64,000 bases of DNA. It comes from Euwallacea fornicatus. Its lineage: Eukaryota > Arthropoda > Insecta > Coleoptera > Curculionidae. The stretch lies in the NCBI RefSeq assembly GCF_040115645.1, contig NW_027096045.1:496001-560000 (forward strand). The letters are read 5' to 3'. The notes beneath the pieces are model-generated. The model was given only the letters and a program-made list of their open reading frames with translations. It ran no database searches and was not told the origin of the DNA. Numbering within the stretch: the stretch's first letter is position 1; the number at the start of each line of letters is the position of its first letter. This document shows, in pieces, positions 46,212 to 58,221 of the stretch. The position numbers and the translations under genes are program-made.

Positions 46212-47910
46212 CATCCTAGTCACGGGACAAGCTAGGGATGTCACACTGTTGGAACTCAAGGGAAATCCGGGAATGTTACCGCTAGAACTGGGAAAGGCAG
46301 TATTGATTGATGGAAGCCACAGTTTCATTCATTACAACGATTTAAGACCAGTAGCAGAACAACTAGAAGAGCTGAGAAGAAAAATAAATAATTTGACCAG
46401 CAATTGGGAAACGACAACACATCCAAGCCCTTATAAGAATGAGCTCCGCAATTTTTACGAGATCATGAAGGCAATACAGGAACAAGTTGAAAACCGCTTT
46501 TACCGAATATTTCCTAAAACAAATCGACCAAAGCGAGGAATCGTGGATGGATTAGGAGCAGTGTTCAAAGCGATAACGGGAAATTTGGACGCAGAAGATG
46601 GTCAAAAATACGACAAATTAATTAGAGAATTACGTGCGAAACAAAGGCTCACTCAAACTCAAGTTGTAACTCAAGGAAGAATGACAGTGTTGGCTTTAGA
46701 AAGGTTTAACAAAACGCTAAAACAGCTTTACGACAATGATAGAATACTGGAGGAAAAATTGAAAGAAATTGTACCTTATATCAAGGATGTGATCGACGAT
46801 AGAAATTGTTCCTTTTTGAAGGAAATTGTCAACGAAATAATTGATATGTACGAGATAATCAACACCATCCTACAAGATGTCGAAAACTCGTTGGTATTTG
46901 CAAGATTAAATACCATGCACCCAAGCATAATGGACCAAAGGGATCTACTCACTGCACTCACGGAGTTAAGCAACGACATAGGAAGGACCAATCTACCACT
47001 ACCTATAACTTTGGAAAATATAGTTAAATACGAAGAAATAACAAAACTGGAGTGTTTCCTATCGGACTATCGAATCACGTACATTTTACACATTCCTACT
47101 GTTCAGAATCTGCAATTTTCTTATTACCATTTGTATTCTATTCCCGTTTACATTCAGGGTCAGTTTAGGGCAATCATACCTAAAGGGAAGTACCTTGTAA
47201 AGAGCCAGTTGTACCACGCGTACTTTCACCGCGAGTGTCGTAAATTAAAGCCAGAACTATACTTGTGCTATGAAACAGACTTAACGGGAAATCAGCCAGA
47301 AACCCCTTGTGAAATACAGTTAATAAACTTAGTGAAAAATCCTTCGAACTGTACTCAAACGTTAATAAAAATAGACAGAATAATTTTAAATAGGTTAGAT
47401 GTGTCAGATAAATGGATTGTAATAAGTCCTACAGAAGAAATAGCCCAGCTAACGTGCCAAAATGGACAAACAGAAGCCAAAACCTTGCACGGGACATATC
47501 TATATGAAATTCCAAAGGGATGTAAGTTAAGCATCGGGAACCAACAGGCAACGAATACCATGAGGATTATGGAAAACACTCTGAAGCCCATTTTGCTACC
47601 TAAAATTATCACGGACGTTCCACCCCGACAGAACTTAAACTTGAGCATTCACCTACCCGAGCTCGAGTTAGATGACCTGCATAAGCTAAAACATGAAGTT
47701 TATGAGGAGCAGGAAAGCGGCAGCTGGACGGACAACGACCTCTACACACCCCCTAGTGTGTGGACATTACTAATGTATATTATAATTATAGGAGCAATGG
47801 CAGCTTTAACATGGAAAAAGTTGTTGCAACCCCGACTGAGGAATCGGAGTCAGAAGAACAACCAGTCAAATGAAGAGCCAATAGAAGTTCCACTCCCTCG
47901 GCTAGCCTAG
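46212..47910 (+). CDS. env: Envelope glycoprotein of A2, exon 2
   Basis: The acceptor ACATTTACAG ends at 46211. With exon 1 the protein is 575 residues. RPKR cleavage site, GIVDGLGAVF region and C-terminal membrane anchor are as in A1. One residue differs: Gly in CQNGQTEAK (near 47464) where A1 and A3 have Arg. Silent changes nearby (TATGAA, CCAACAGG, AGGATTATG) make this the A2-type env, shared with A4. Confidence 0.92.
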
Positions 47911-47922
47911 GAGTTCCATCTC

Positions 47923-47932
47923 AGAGGGGAGG
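47923..47932 (+). other. Polypurine tract of A2
   Basis: AGAGGGGAGG directly before the 3' LTR. Confidence 0.9.
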
Positions 47933-48245
47933 AGTTATATGGGGATGCTACCATAAGCCACCATACTAAAGAGACGCGGCCCAGACTTGCTGAGCTTGCA
48001 GAATCAAACAATAAAACCACATTGCGCTGGACCTTCGGGACTCACTCTGACAATCGATCGACAGTAATATTCAACTCACGTTGATTTCATTGTAACTTAC
48101 CAAAGCTCGTTCTACTGTATTGTTACCGTTATACTTAATAATTCTTGTTAGTGTTGTGTTAACTACAAGTTTATATTAAATCATAAAATATAGTAATTGT
48201 TTAATTTTTTTTAAAAAGTCTTCCGAGGAATACGGAAAGATAAGT
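47933..48245 (+). repeat. 3' LTR of A2
   Basis: 313 bp, identical by eye to the 5' LTR of A2. Confidence 0.95.
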
Positions 48246-50919
48246 AATAGAAGCGGCACTTTTTGGATAAATCTTATGATTTGGCGTTATCTCGCCAACG
48301 CTACAACCAATTTTGTTCAAATCGTCTCCTTTTGGCAAAATAAGCATAATAAGGCCTTAAACGGCAAATCGTCAATTTGGCTCTAATAGAAGCGGCACTT
48401 TTTGGCCAAATCGTACAATTTGGCGATATCTCGCAAACGGTACAACCAATTTTGTTCAAATCGTCTCCTTTTGGCAAAATAAGCATAATAAGGCCTTAAA
48501 CAGCAAATCGTCAATTTGGCTCTAATAGAAGCGGCACTTTTTGGCCAAATCTTATGATTTGGCGTTATCTCGCCAACGCTACAGCCAATTTTGTTCAAAT
48601 CGTCTCCTTTTGGCAAAATAAGCATAATAAGGCCTTAAACGGCAAATCGTCAATTTGGCTCTAATAGAAGCGGCACTTTTTGGCCAAATCGTACAATTTG
48701 GTGATATCTCGACAACGCTACAGCCAATTTTGTTCAAATCGTCTCCTTTTGGCAAAATAAGCATAATAAGGCCTTAAACGGCACATCGTCCATTTGGCTC
48801 TAATAGAAGCGGCACTTTTTGGCCAAATCTTAAGATTTGGCGTTATCTCGCCAACGCTACAGCCAATTTTGTTCAAATCGTCTCCTTTTGGCAAAATAAG
48901 CATAATAAGGCCTTAAACGGCACATCGTCCATTTGGCTCTAATAGAAGCGGCACTTTTTGGCCAAATCTTATGATTTGGCGTTATCTCGCCAACGCTACA
49001 ACCAATTTTGTTCAAATCGTCTCCTTTTGGCAAAATAAGCATAATAAGGCCTTAAACGGCACATCGTCAATTTGGCTCTAATAGAAGCGGCACTTTTTGG
49101 CCAAATCGTACAATTTGGTGATATCTCGCAAACGCTACAGCCAATTTTGTTCAAATCGTCTCCTTTTGGCAAAATAAGCATAATAAGGCCTTAAACGGCA
49201 AATCGTCAATTTGGCTCTAATAGAAGCGGCACTTTTTGGCCAAATCTTATGATTTGGCGTTATCTCGCCAACGCTACAACCAATTTTGTTCAAATCGTCT
49301 CCTTTTGGCAAAATAAGCATAATAAGGCCTTAAACGGCAAATCGTCAATTTGGCTCTAATAGAAGCGGCACTTTTTGGCCAAATCGTACAATTTGGCGAT
49401 ATCTCGCAAACGGTACAACCAATTTTGTTCAAATCGTCTCCTTTTGGCAAAATAAGCATAATAAGGCCTTAAACGGCAAATCGTCAATTTGGCTCTAATA
49501 GAAGCGGCACTTTTTGGCCAAATCGTACAATTTGGCGATATCTCGCAAACGGTACAACCAATTTTGTTCAAATCGTCTCCTTTTGGCAAAATAAGCATAA
49601 TAAGGCCTTAAACAGCAAATCGTCAATTTGGCTCTAATAGAAGCGGCACTTTTTGGCCAAATCTTATGATTTGGCGTTATCTCGCCAACGCTACAGCCAA
49701 TTTTGTTCAAATCGTCTCCTTTTGGCAAAATAAGCATAATAAGGCCTTAAACGGCAAATCGTCAATTTGGCTCTAATAGAAGCGGCACTTTTTGGCCAAA
49801 TCGTACAATTTGGCGATATCTCGCAAACGGTACAACCAATTTTGTTCAAATCGTCTCCTTTTGGCAAAATAAGCATAATAAGGCCTTAAACAGCAAATCG
49901 TCAATTTGGCTCTAATAGTAGCGGCACTTTTTGGCCAAATCTTATGATTTGGCGTTATCTCGCCAACGCTACAGCCAATTTTGTTCAAATCGTCTCCTTT
50001 TGGCAAAATAAGCATAATAAGGCCTTAAACGGCAAATCGTCAATTTGGCTCTAATAGAAGCGGCACTTTTTGGCCAAATCGTACAATTTGGTGATATCTC
50101 GCAAACGCTACAGCCAATTTTGTTCAAATCGTCTCCTTTTGGCAAAATAAGCATAATAAGGCCTTAAACGGCAAATCGTCAATTTGGCTCTAATAGAAGC
50201 GGCACTTTTTGGCCAAATCTTATGATTTGGCGTTATCTCGCCAACGCTACAGCCAATTTTGTTCAAATCGTCTCCTTTTGGCAAAATAAGCATAATAAGG
50301 CCTTAAACGGCAAATCGTCAATTTGGCTCTAATAGAAGCGGCACTTTTTGGCCAAATCGTACAATTTGGCGATATCTCGCAAACGGTACAACCAATTTTG
50401 TTCAAATCGTCTCCTTTTGGCAAAATAAGCATAATAAGGCCTTAAACAGCAAATCGTCAATTTGGCTCTAATAGAAGCGGCACTTTTTGGCCAAATCTTA
50501 TGATTTGGCGTTATCTCGCCAACGCTACAGCCAATTTTGTTCAAATCGTCTCCTTTTGGCAAAATAAGCATAATAAGGCCTTAAACGGCAAATCGTCAAT
50601 TTGGCTCTAATAGAAGCGGCACTTTTTGGCCAAATCTTATGATTTGGCGTTATCTCGTCAACGCTACAGCCAATTTTGTTCAAATCGTCTCCTTTTGGCA
50701 AAATAAGCATAATAAGGCCTTAAACGGCAAATCGTCAATTTGGCTCTAATAGAAGCGGCTCTTTTTGGCCAAATCTTATGATTTGGCGATATCTCGCAAA
50801 CGGTACAACCAATTTTGTTCAAATCGTCTCCTTTTGGCAAAATAAGCATAATAAGGCCTTAAACTTCAAATCGTCAATTTGGCTCTAATAGAAGCGGCAC
50901 TTTTTGGCCAAATCGTACA
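48246..50919 (+). repeat. 139-bp satellite array 4
   Basis: About 19 monomers. From about 49274 the order of variants matches array 5 from about 58700 monomer by monomer, including the rare AAGCGGCTC and CTTCAAATC changes near the right end. Subtracting A3 and its target duplication, the two copies are 1807 bp apart, exactly 13 monomers. No genes are seen. Confidence 0.97.
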
Positions 50920-51232
50920 AGTTATATGGGGATGCTACCATAAGCCACCATACTAAAGAGACGCGGCCCAGACTTGCTGAGCTTGCAGAATCAAACAATA
51001 AAACCACATTGCGCTGGACCTTCGGGACTCACTCTGACAATCGATCGACAGTAATATTCAACTCACGTTGATTTCATTGTAACTTACCAAAGCTCGTTCT
51101 ACTGTATTGTTACCGTTATACTTAATAATTCTTGTTAGTGTTGTGTTAACTACAAGTTTATATTAAATCATAAAATATAGTAATTGTTTAATTTTTTTTA
51201 AAAAGTCTTCCGAGGAATACGGAAAGATAAGT
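50920..51232 (+). repeat. 5' LTR of A3
   Basis: 313 bp with the eight-T run, as in A2. Confidence 0.95.
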
Positions 51233-51249
51233 GGCGCAGTCGTACGGAT
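51232..51249 (+). other. Primer-binding site of A3 (variant 3' half)
   Basis: TGGCGCAGTCG then TACGGAT, as in A1 and unlike A2. Confidence 0.8.
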
Positions 51250-51339
51250 CAATCACGGAATCAATATTCAATCGCTGAGTAGTGAACTAACCGTGAGAGA
51301 CCTTCGTGTAACGTGTACGGTAAAACTGTAGTAAAATCA

Positions 51340-51368
51340 ATGTTTGTGTCGAGCATCGTGCTATTTTG
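51340..51368 (+). CDS. env: env exon 1 of A3; uORF when unspliced
   Basis: 29-nt exon with donor GTAAGT at 51369-51374, in phase with the acceptor ending at 56500. Identical to A1 and A2. Confidence 0.8.
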
Positions 51369-51408
51369 GTAAGTACAACTGGTTAATAATTTTTGTACAA
51401 GATTTTTT

Positions 51409-52719
51409 ATGTCAGAGATTAACGAGGTACTTGAACAGTTTGAATCCCTGAGTATTGATACCCCTTTGACAGGCCCTAATTGTAATCGCTCAGTCCCAAT
51501 TAGAAATCGTAAACTTGTAAGAAACAGTAACGTAAAAATGGTTGAGTTTAAAACTGAGTATTTGAGGTGTGTCCCAGATTTCGATGGGAGCCCTAATGAT
51601 CTTGGCCGTTACCTCGGCGTATGTCAATCCTTGATCGATTCCTTTTACGTTGCCCAACAACCCAACCACTTCCAAAATACCTTCTTGCTAAATTGTATTA
51701 TTGGAAAGTTATCTGGGAATGCTAAATTGGTATTGGGAACACAAAACGTCAACAACTGGGAGGAACTAAAGGAAATTTTGACAAGGCATTTTGCGGATCA
51801 GAGGGATGAGGCATGTTTAAACATGGACTTAGTTATGCTTAAACAACGACAAAACGAAACCCCTAACGAATTTTACGATAGGGTTCTGCATATACTAAAC
51901 TTGTTATGTTCTTATATTAATGCCCACGAAACTACGGAGATAGGGAAAGCTGTAAAAAAGGATCTATACAATAACTTGGCGCTGAAAACATTCCTATCAG
52001 GACTAAGAGAGCCCCTAGGAACAGCAATACGCTGTATGCGACCAAAAGATTTGCCAGAAGCATTGCAATTTGTAACACAGGAAGACAACACACACTATTT
52101 GCAAAATAATAGTAGTGGCAGCAGTAATAATGGCAGTAATAGAGTGCATAATGCAACAAACTCCACACCTAGACCTAGGTTCAACCCTAGACCGTCATAT
52201 ACGAATAATCACTCTGGTCAATTTAGACCAGGAGCCCATGTAAATACAGCAGTAAATCATACACCAAGGCCAACGTATCAGCCATCGCAAGCTAGACAGA
52301 ATTTCCAACCACCAAGGGTGACTACTAACGTCTTCAAATCGAATCCAAATCAACCCTTGCCAAAACCCACACCGATGAGTGTTTCGACGAGGAGAACCGG
52401 ATTTACGAACAGACAGAATTCGGGAGGTTATTACCCCAATAGGACGTATTTTAATAATCCAAATAGACCACCCTATAACCCCGCACAAAATATCATCGCA
52501 GAAGAACTTTATAGCACCAGCGTAAACAGGAGTATCGATGACCAAGCTGTCTACGACGAAAAATACCATGGCGACCCAAAGGCGAGACGATATGGAAACG
52601 AATCCACTGAACAACAGGACGGATCAAGTTACCACGTGGGAAGTCGGTGCGACGCTGCATCTGCAGATTATTCTTATAAGAATTTTCTCGAAACTGGCCC
52701 AGACGAGAACGAAACATAA
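51409..52719 (+). CDS. gag: Gag polyprotein of A3
   Basis: 436 residues, same protein as in A1 and A2, with the A2-type silent marker GACGAGAAC near its end. It overlaps pol by 40 nt, with the G AAT TTT candidate frameshift site at 52680-52686. Confidence 0.95.
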   Translation: MSEINEVLEQFESLSIDTPLTGPNCNRSVPIRNRKLVRNSNVKMVEFKTEYLRCVPDFDGSPNDLGRYLGVCQSLIDSFYVAQQPNHFQNTFLLNCIIGKLSGNAKLVLGTQNVNNWEELKEILTRHFADQRDEACLNMDLVMLKQRQNETPNEFYDRVLHILNLLCSYINAHETTEIGKAVKKDLYNNLALKTFLSGLREPLGTAIRCMRPKDLPEALQFVTQEDNTHYLQNNSSGSSNNGSNRVHNATNSTPRPRFNPRPSYTNNHSGQFRPGAHVNTAVNHTPRPTYQPSQARQNFQPPRVTTNVFKSNPNQPLPKPTPMSVSTRRTGFTNRQNSGGYYPNRTYFNNPNRPPYNPAQNIIAEELYSTSVNRSIDDQAVYDEKYHGDPKARRYGNESTEQQDGSSYHVGSRCDAASADYSYKNFLETGPDENET

Positions 52720-55700
52720 AACCAAAGATAATAACACTGAATAACACCGAGGGCAGTGAACTAAACTATATTACTTTTCCTGAACACAATCTTAAATTTT
52801 TAATTGATAGTGGTGCAAGTAAATCATTTATAAACCCGGAAGCTGCTAGGAAGATAGCTCCGAACCAAATTAAAAAAGACCCTTTTATAGTTTCAACCGC
52901 ATTACAACAATCAGCCCATGAATTTAGTACAACGATACCAGCTTCGGAAATTTTCAAATTACCCCGATACACTTTGCTGAAATTTTATTTGTTTAAATTT
53001 CATGGAACCTTTGATGGATTGTTGGGATTAGATAATTTGAAACTGTTAGAAGCCCAATTAGATTTTCGGAAAAATAAAATGGTTACCCCTTATGCCACTA
53101 TACCATTCCAAACGTATTGGACAAATGTACAGAATAACCATATAGAAATGGAACCAAGGATAGAAAAAGTAGTTAGAATTGAAACAAATATCCGAGATGG
53201 AGAGGTATTGATTGATTATCGGAAGATAAATGGATGTGAAATCCCAAGTTGTATAACAAAGACGAAAGATGGTCACGCTTTAGTCGTGATAAGAAATAGA
53301 TCATGCCAATCAAAGATAATAGATTTAACCCGACCATTCGATGTCGAGGCGTTAGACAAAGGAATATTAGAGCATGAAACAATTGATGTAAACACAATGG
53401 ATACCCATCGAGGGAGGAAATTGGAAACATCGCAGATTAGGACTAATCATCTTAATCGAGAAGAGAAGAAAGAAATTCTACGATTATGTACCGAATTTTC
53501 GGACATATTCTATCAAGAAGGCATACCTTTGACGTTTACTAGTCAAACAAAGCATGCTATCAAGACAACTGATGAACAGCCAGTGTACGTAAAGTCGTAC
53601 AGGTACCCCTTCATACATAAAGAAGAAGTTAGGAGCCAAATAGACAAAATGTTGGACCAGGGAATCATTAGACATAGCAGTTCACCTTGGTCAGCCCCAA
53701 TCTGGGTAGTTCCTAAGAAGATGGATGCGTCTGGAAAACGCAAATGGAGAGTCTGCGTGGATTACCGCAAACTCAATGAGAAAACTATCGACGACAAATA
53801 CCCTTTACCCAATATAACTGATATACTGGATAAACTGGGGAAGTGTCAGTATTTTTCGACCCTTGATTTGGCGAGTGGTTTCCACCAAATTGAGATGAGG
53901 GAACAAGATATACCAAAGACGGCGTTTAGTACCGAAGGAGGGCATTATGAATATACCCGAATGCCCTTCGGATTAAAAAACGCACCTGCGACCTTCCAAA
54001 GAGCAATGGATGGAATTTTGAGCGGATTGCAGAATGAAAGGTGTCTAGTGTATCTTGACGACATAATCATTTACTCAACATCCTTACAAGAGCACTTGGA
54101 AAATTTAAGAGCAGTCTTTAATCGACTTAGAAAATCCAATTTCAAGGTCCAACTCGACAAGAGTGAATTTTTGAGGAAGGAAGTAAATTATTTGGGACAT
54201 ATTATAACCCCAGAAGGAGTTCGACCTAACCCGGAAAAAGTGAAAGTAGTAAAAAATTACCCGATTCCAGGAACCCCAAAGCAAATTAAAGGATTCCTTG
54301 GCTTGGTGGGATACTACAGGAAATTCATTAATAACTTTGCGCAGTTGACCAAACCTCTAACTAAATGTCTCAAGAAAGGAGCGAAAATTGAACATAATGA
54401 AGAATTTGTTAAATCTTTTGAGACCTGTAAAGAAATATTAATGAATGAACCTATCTTACAATATCCCGACCTCTCAAAGCCTTTTAACCTCACCTGTGAC
54501 GCCAGTAATGTCGCATTAGGAGCAATTTTGTCACAAGGCCCTATTGGACAAGACTTGCCAGTGGCGTACGCCTCACGCACATTAAACGAATCCGAACAAA
54601 ATTATTCTACGATAGAAAAGGAGTGTTTGTGTTTAGTTTGGGCAACGAAGTATTTCAGGCCCTACCTGTATGGTAACAAATTTAATATAGTCACTGATCA
54701 TAAGCCGTTACAATGGCTATTTAACTTGAAAGACCCTTCGTCCAAATTACTAAGGTGGCGAATTAAGCTGGAAGAATACGACTATAGAATCATTTATAAA
54801 AAGGGAAAACTAAATACGAATGCCGATGCGTTGAGTCGCGTGGAAATTCACACGAAAGAAACGAACGGATTTCAAGAGTTAGTGCGATATATGGAGGACT
54901 TCAACAGAGATTTGGAACAAGCGGGTACAAGTGGACAAACAAGAAATGAACCAGATAACCTATCAATGATAGTTGAACCAGACACAGAGGCAAAAAATAC
55001 AGAAAGGATGGAAGAACCAACCCCAATGGATGAGAATGAAACTGTACATACAAACGAGGATCAAGATCCTATCGTAGGAGTTCCAATTGTAGAATCAGCT
55101 GTTAACTATGGAGCCAATCAGGTGATTGTGTCACGAGTATTGCATACACCTGCAAAATTAAAGAAATTAGAACTATTTGGGAAAAAACGAAGATACTTAC
55201 TACAATTGCCAGATGATGACTTCGATCACTATTTAATGAAGTTTGTCATAGAGAATGTGGCCCCAGGAAAACTGTATTCCCTTTACTTCGAAAGTCCAGA
55301 TATTTACCCTAAATTTTGTGAAACTATACGTAAAAATTTTAAATGGCCATCGCTCAAATTCAAGCGATGCCTAACAAAATTAATAGATGTCGAAGAAAAA
55401 GCAGATATACCTGAAATCATACAGGCTTATCATGAGAGCAAAACAAACCATAGGGGCATAGAAGAGACAGAGCAGAGAATAAAAGCCAAATATTACTGGC
55501 CAAACATAAGAGATACAGTACAAAATTACTTGGAACAATGTGAAATTTGCCAGCGTAGTAAATATGAAAGGAACCCCATCAAGACGAAGTACAACATCAC
55601 GCCTACAGCTGCAAAGCCTTTCGAAATTGTCCACATAGACACATATACATTAGAAAAGACAAAGTTTCTAACTATTGTGGATAGTTTTTCGAAATTTGCC

Positions 55701-56444
55701 CAAGCCTATGTTTTGGATTCAATGATGGCAACTGAAGTAGCGGACAATTTAATAACTTTCTTCTCCCATTTTGGAGTGCCAATTCAAATAATCGCTGACA
55801 ATGGGACAGAATTTAAGAATACAGTAATTGCCGAACTTTTAAGAAGCCATAAAGTAGAAACGCATTTCTGCACGCCAGATCATCCCCAATCGAATGGAAT
55901 TGTGGAGAGATTCCACTCAACAATAGCAGAACACGTAAGATTGCTGAACAACCAAGGTCAAGAAGAGACACCCATCAAACAGAAGGTCAAGTACGCCGTG
56001 TTAGCATACAACAATTCAATTCATTCAACAACGGGATACAAACCAATGGAAATTGTGAACGGACACCTAGGAAGTGAGGATCCATTCAACATCACTATGA
56101 ATGAAAATTTAATGACCAACTATGTAACTGAACACAAAGCAAGGACGAAATTGTTGTACGGAGAAATGAATAGGCGAATGACCGAGGCTAAAGTACGCTT
56201 AATGGAAAAGAGAAATGTAAATCGGGACGACCCAACGATGTTTGAAGAAGGAGATGACGTGCGTGAAAGAATAAAGAATCCTAGACAAAAATTAGGAGAC
56301 AAATTTAAAGCATGTGCAAAAGCGGAAATTGTAAATAGAGAAAGGAAATTTGTCGAAAATCAGTCTGGAAGGAAAGTGAACATAGACAATCTAAAACGGC
56401 CCAGCCGTCACAAATGTATTAATCCAAGTAGAAATAAGGAGTAA
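52680..56444 (+). CDS. pol: Pol polyprotein of A3 (PR-RT-RNase H-IN)
   Basis: Open for 1254 codons; A2-type at all four marker residues (Ser near 53310, Thr in HETID, Arg before MEEP, EDQ near 55059). Protease, RT YLDD, RNase H and integrase DD35E are intact. One silent change unique to this copy (ATAGACAAAATG near 53641) shows it is not a plain duplicate of A2. Confidence 0.95.
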   Translation, partial: EFSRNWPRRERNIKPKIITLNNTEGSELNYITFPEHNLKFLIDSGASKSFINPEAARKIAPNQIKKDPFIVSTALQQSAHEFSTTIPASEIFKLPRYTLLKFYLFKFHGTFDGLLGLDNLKLLEAQLDFRKNKMVTPYATIPFQTYWTNVQNNHIEMEPRIEKVVRIETNIRDGEVLIDYRKINGCEIPSCITKTKDGHALVVIRNRSCQSKIIDLTRPFDVEALDKGILEHETIDVNTMDTHRGRKLETSQIRTNHLNREEKKEILRLCTEFSDIFYQEGIPLTFTSQTKHAIKTTDEQPVYVKSYRYPFIHKEEVRSQIDKMLDQGIIRHSSSPWSAPIWVVPKKMDASGKRKWRVCVDYRKLNEKTIDDKYPLPNITDILDKLGKCQYFSTLDLASGFHQIEMREQDIPKTAFSTEGGHYEYTRMPFGLKNAPATFQRAMDGILSGLQNERCLVYLDDIIIYSTSLQEHLENLRAVFNRLRKSNFKVQLDKSEFLRKEVNYLGHIITPEGVRPNPEKVKVVKNYPIPGTPKQIKGFLGLVGYYRKFINNFAQLTKPLTKCLKKGAKIEHNEEFVKSFETCKEILMNEPILQYPDLSKPFNLTCDASNVALGAILSQGPIGQDLPVAYASRTLNESEQNYSTIEKECLCLVWATKYFRPYLYGNKFNIVTDHKPLQWLFNLKDPSSKLLRWRIKLEEYDYRIIYKKGKLNTNADALSRVEIHTKETNGFQELVRYMEDFNRDLEQAGTSGQTRNEPDNLSMIVEPDTEAKNTERMEEPTPMDENETVHTNEDQDPIVGVPIVESAVNYGANQVIVSRVLHTPAKLKKLELFGKKRRYLLQLPDDDFDHYLMKFVIENVAPGKLYSLYFESPDIYPKFCETIRKNFKWPSLKFKRCLTKLIDVEEKADIPEIIQAYHESKTNHRGIEETEQRIKAKYYWPNIRDTVQNYLEQCEICQRSKYERNPIKTKYNITPTAAKPFEIVHIDTYTLEKTKFLTIVDSFSKFAQAYVLDSMMATEVADNLITFFSHFGVPIQIIADNGTEFKNTVIAELLRSHKVETHFCTPDHPQSNGIVERFHSTIAEHVRLLNNQGQEETPIKQKVKYAVLAYNNSIHSTTGYKPMEIVNGHLGSEDPFNITMNENLMTNYVTEHKARTKLLYGEMNRRMTEAKVRLMEKRNVNRDDPTMFEEGDDVRERIKNPRQKLGDKFKACAKAEIVNRERKFVENQSGRKVNIDNLKRPSRHKCINPSRNKE

Positions 56445-56500
56445 ATTAGACTCAAACCAAACCATGTACATATAAGTAAACGAAGGAAAAACATTTACAG

Positions 56501-58199
56501 CATCCTAGTCACGGGACAAGCTAGGGATGTCACACTGTTGGAACTCAAGGGAAATCCGGGAATGTTACCGCTAGAACTGGGAAAGGCAGTATTGATTGAT
56601 GGAAGCCACAGTTTCATTCATTACAACGATTTAAGACCAGTAGCAGAACAACTAGAAGAGCTGAGAAGAAAAATAAATAATTTGACCAGCAATTGGGAAA
56701 CGACAACACATCCAAGCCCTTATAAGAATGAGCTCCGCAATTTTTACGAGATCATGAAGGCAATACAGGAACAAGTTGAAAACCGCTTTTACCGAATATT
56801 TCCTAAAACAAATCGACCAAAGCGAGGAATCGTGGATGGATTAGGAGCAGTGTTCAAAGCGATAACGGGAAATTTGGACGCAGAAGATGGTCAAAAATAC
56901 GACAAATTAATTAGAGAATTACGTGCGAAACAAAGGCTCACTCAAACTCAAGTTGTAACTCAAGGAAGAATGACAGTGTTGGCTTTAGAAAGGTTTAACA
57001 AAACGCTAAAACAGCTTTACGACAATGATAGAATACTGGAGGAAAAATTGAAAGAAATTGTACCTTATATCAAGGATGTGATCGACGATAGAAATTGTTC
57101 CTTTTTGAAGGAAATTGTCAACGAAATAATTGATATGTACGAGATAATCAACACCATCCTACAAGATGTCGAAAACTCGTTGGTATTTGCAAGATTAAAT
57201 ACCATGCACCCAAGCATAATGGACCAAAGGGATCTACTCACTGCACTCACGGAGTTAAGCAACGACATAGGAAGGACCAATCTACCACTACCTATAACTT
57301 TGGAAAATATAGTTAAATACGAAGAAATAACAAAACTGGAGTGTTTCCTATCGGACTATCGAATCACGTACATTTTACACATTCCTACTGTTCAGAATCT
57401 GCAATTTTCTTATTACCATTTGTATTCTATTCCCGTTTACATTCAGGGTCAGTTTAGGGCAATCATACCTAAAGGGAAGTACCTTGTAAAGAGCCAGTTG
57501 TACCACGCGTACTTTCACCGCGAGTGTCGTAAATTAAAGCCAGAACTATACTTGTGCTATGAAACAGACTTAACGGGAAATCAGCCAGAAACCCCTTGTG
57601 AAATACAGTTAATAAACTTAGTGAAAAATCCTTCGAACTGTACTCAAACGTTAATAAAAATAGACAGAATAATTTTAAATAGGTTAGATGTGTCAGATAA
57701 ATGGATTGTAATAAGTCCTACAGAAGAAATAGCCCAGCTAACGTGCCAAAATAGACAAACAGAAGCCAAAACCTTGCACGGGACATATCTATACGAAATT
57801 CCAAAGGGATGTAAGTTAAGCATCGGGAACCAGCAGGCAACGAATACCATGAGGATCATGGAAAACACTCTGAAGCCCATTTTGCTACCTAAAATTATCA
57901 CGGACGTTCCACCCCGACAGAACTTAAACTTGAGCATTCACCTACCCGAGCTCGAGTTAGATGACCTGCATAAGCTAAAACATGAAGTTTATGAGGAGCA
58001 GGAAAGCGGCAGCTGGACGGACAACGACCTCTACACACCCCCTAGTGTGTGGACATTACTAATGTATATTATAATTATAGGAGCAATGGCAGCTTTAACA
58101 TGGAAAAAGTTGTTGCAACCCCGACTGAGGAATCGGAGTCAGAAGAACAACCAGTCAAATGAAGAGCCAATAGAAGTTCCACTCCCTCGGCTAGCCTAG
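56501..58199 (+). CDS. env: Envelope glycoprotein of A3, exon 2
   Basis: 575 residues with exon 1. It carries the A1-type markers: Arg in CQNRQTEAK near 57752, and silent TACGAA, CCAGCAGG and AGGATCATG. The RPKR site, fusion-peptide region and membrane anchor are intact. The switch from A2-type pol to A1-type env must lie between about 55600 and 57750. Confidence 0.92.
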
Positions 58200-58211
58200 G
58201 AGTTCCATCTC

Positions 58212-58221
58212 AGAGGGGAGG
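58212..58221 (+). other. Polypurine tract of A3
   Basis: AGAGGGGAGG directly before the 3' LTR. Confidence 0.9.

Larger units (their letters stand above)
40631..48245 (+). mobile_element. Full-length errantivirus-like LTR retrotransposon A2
   Basis: 7615 bp, same family as A1, with an internal region of exactly the same length (6989 bp). LTRs are 313 bp (eight-T run) and appear identical to each other. The target duplication is AATA (40627-40630 and 48246-48249). All genes are open. It differs from A1 by scattered substitutions and by a primer-binding site that fully matches tRNA-Ser. Confidence 0.96.
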
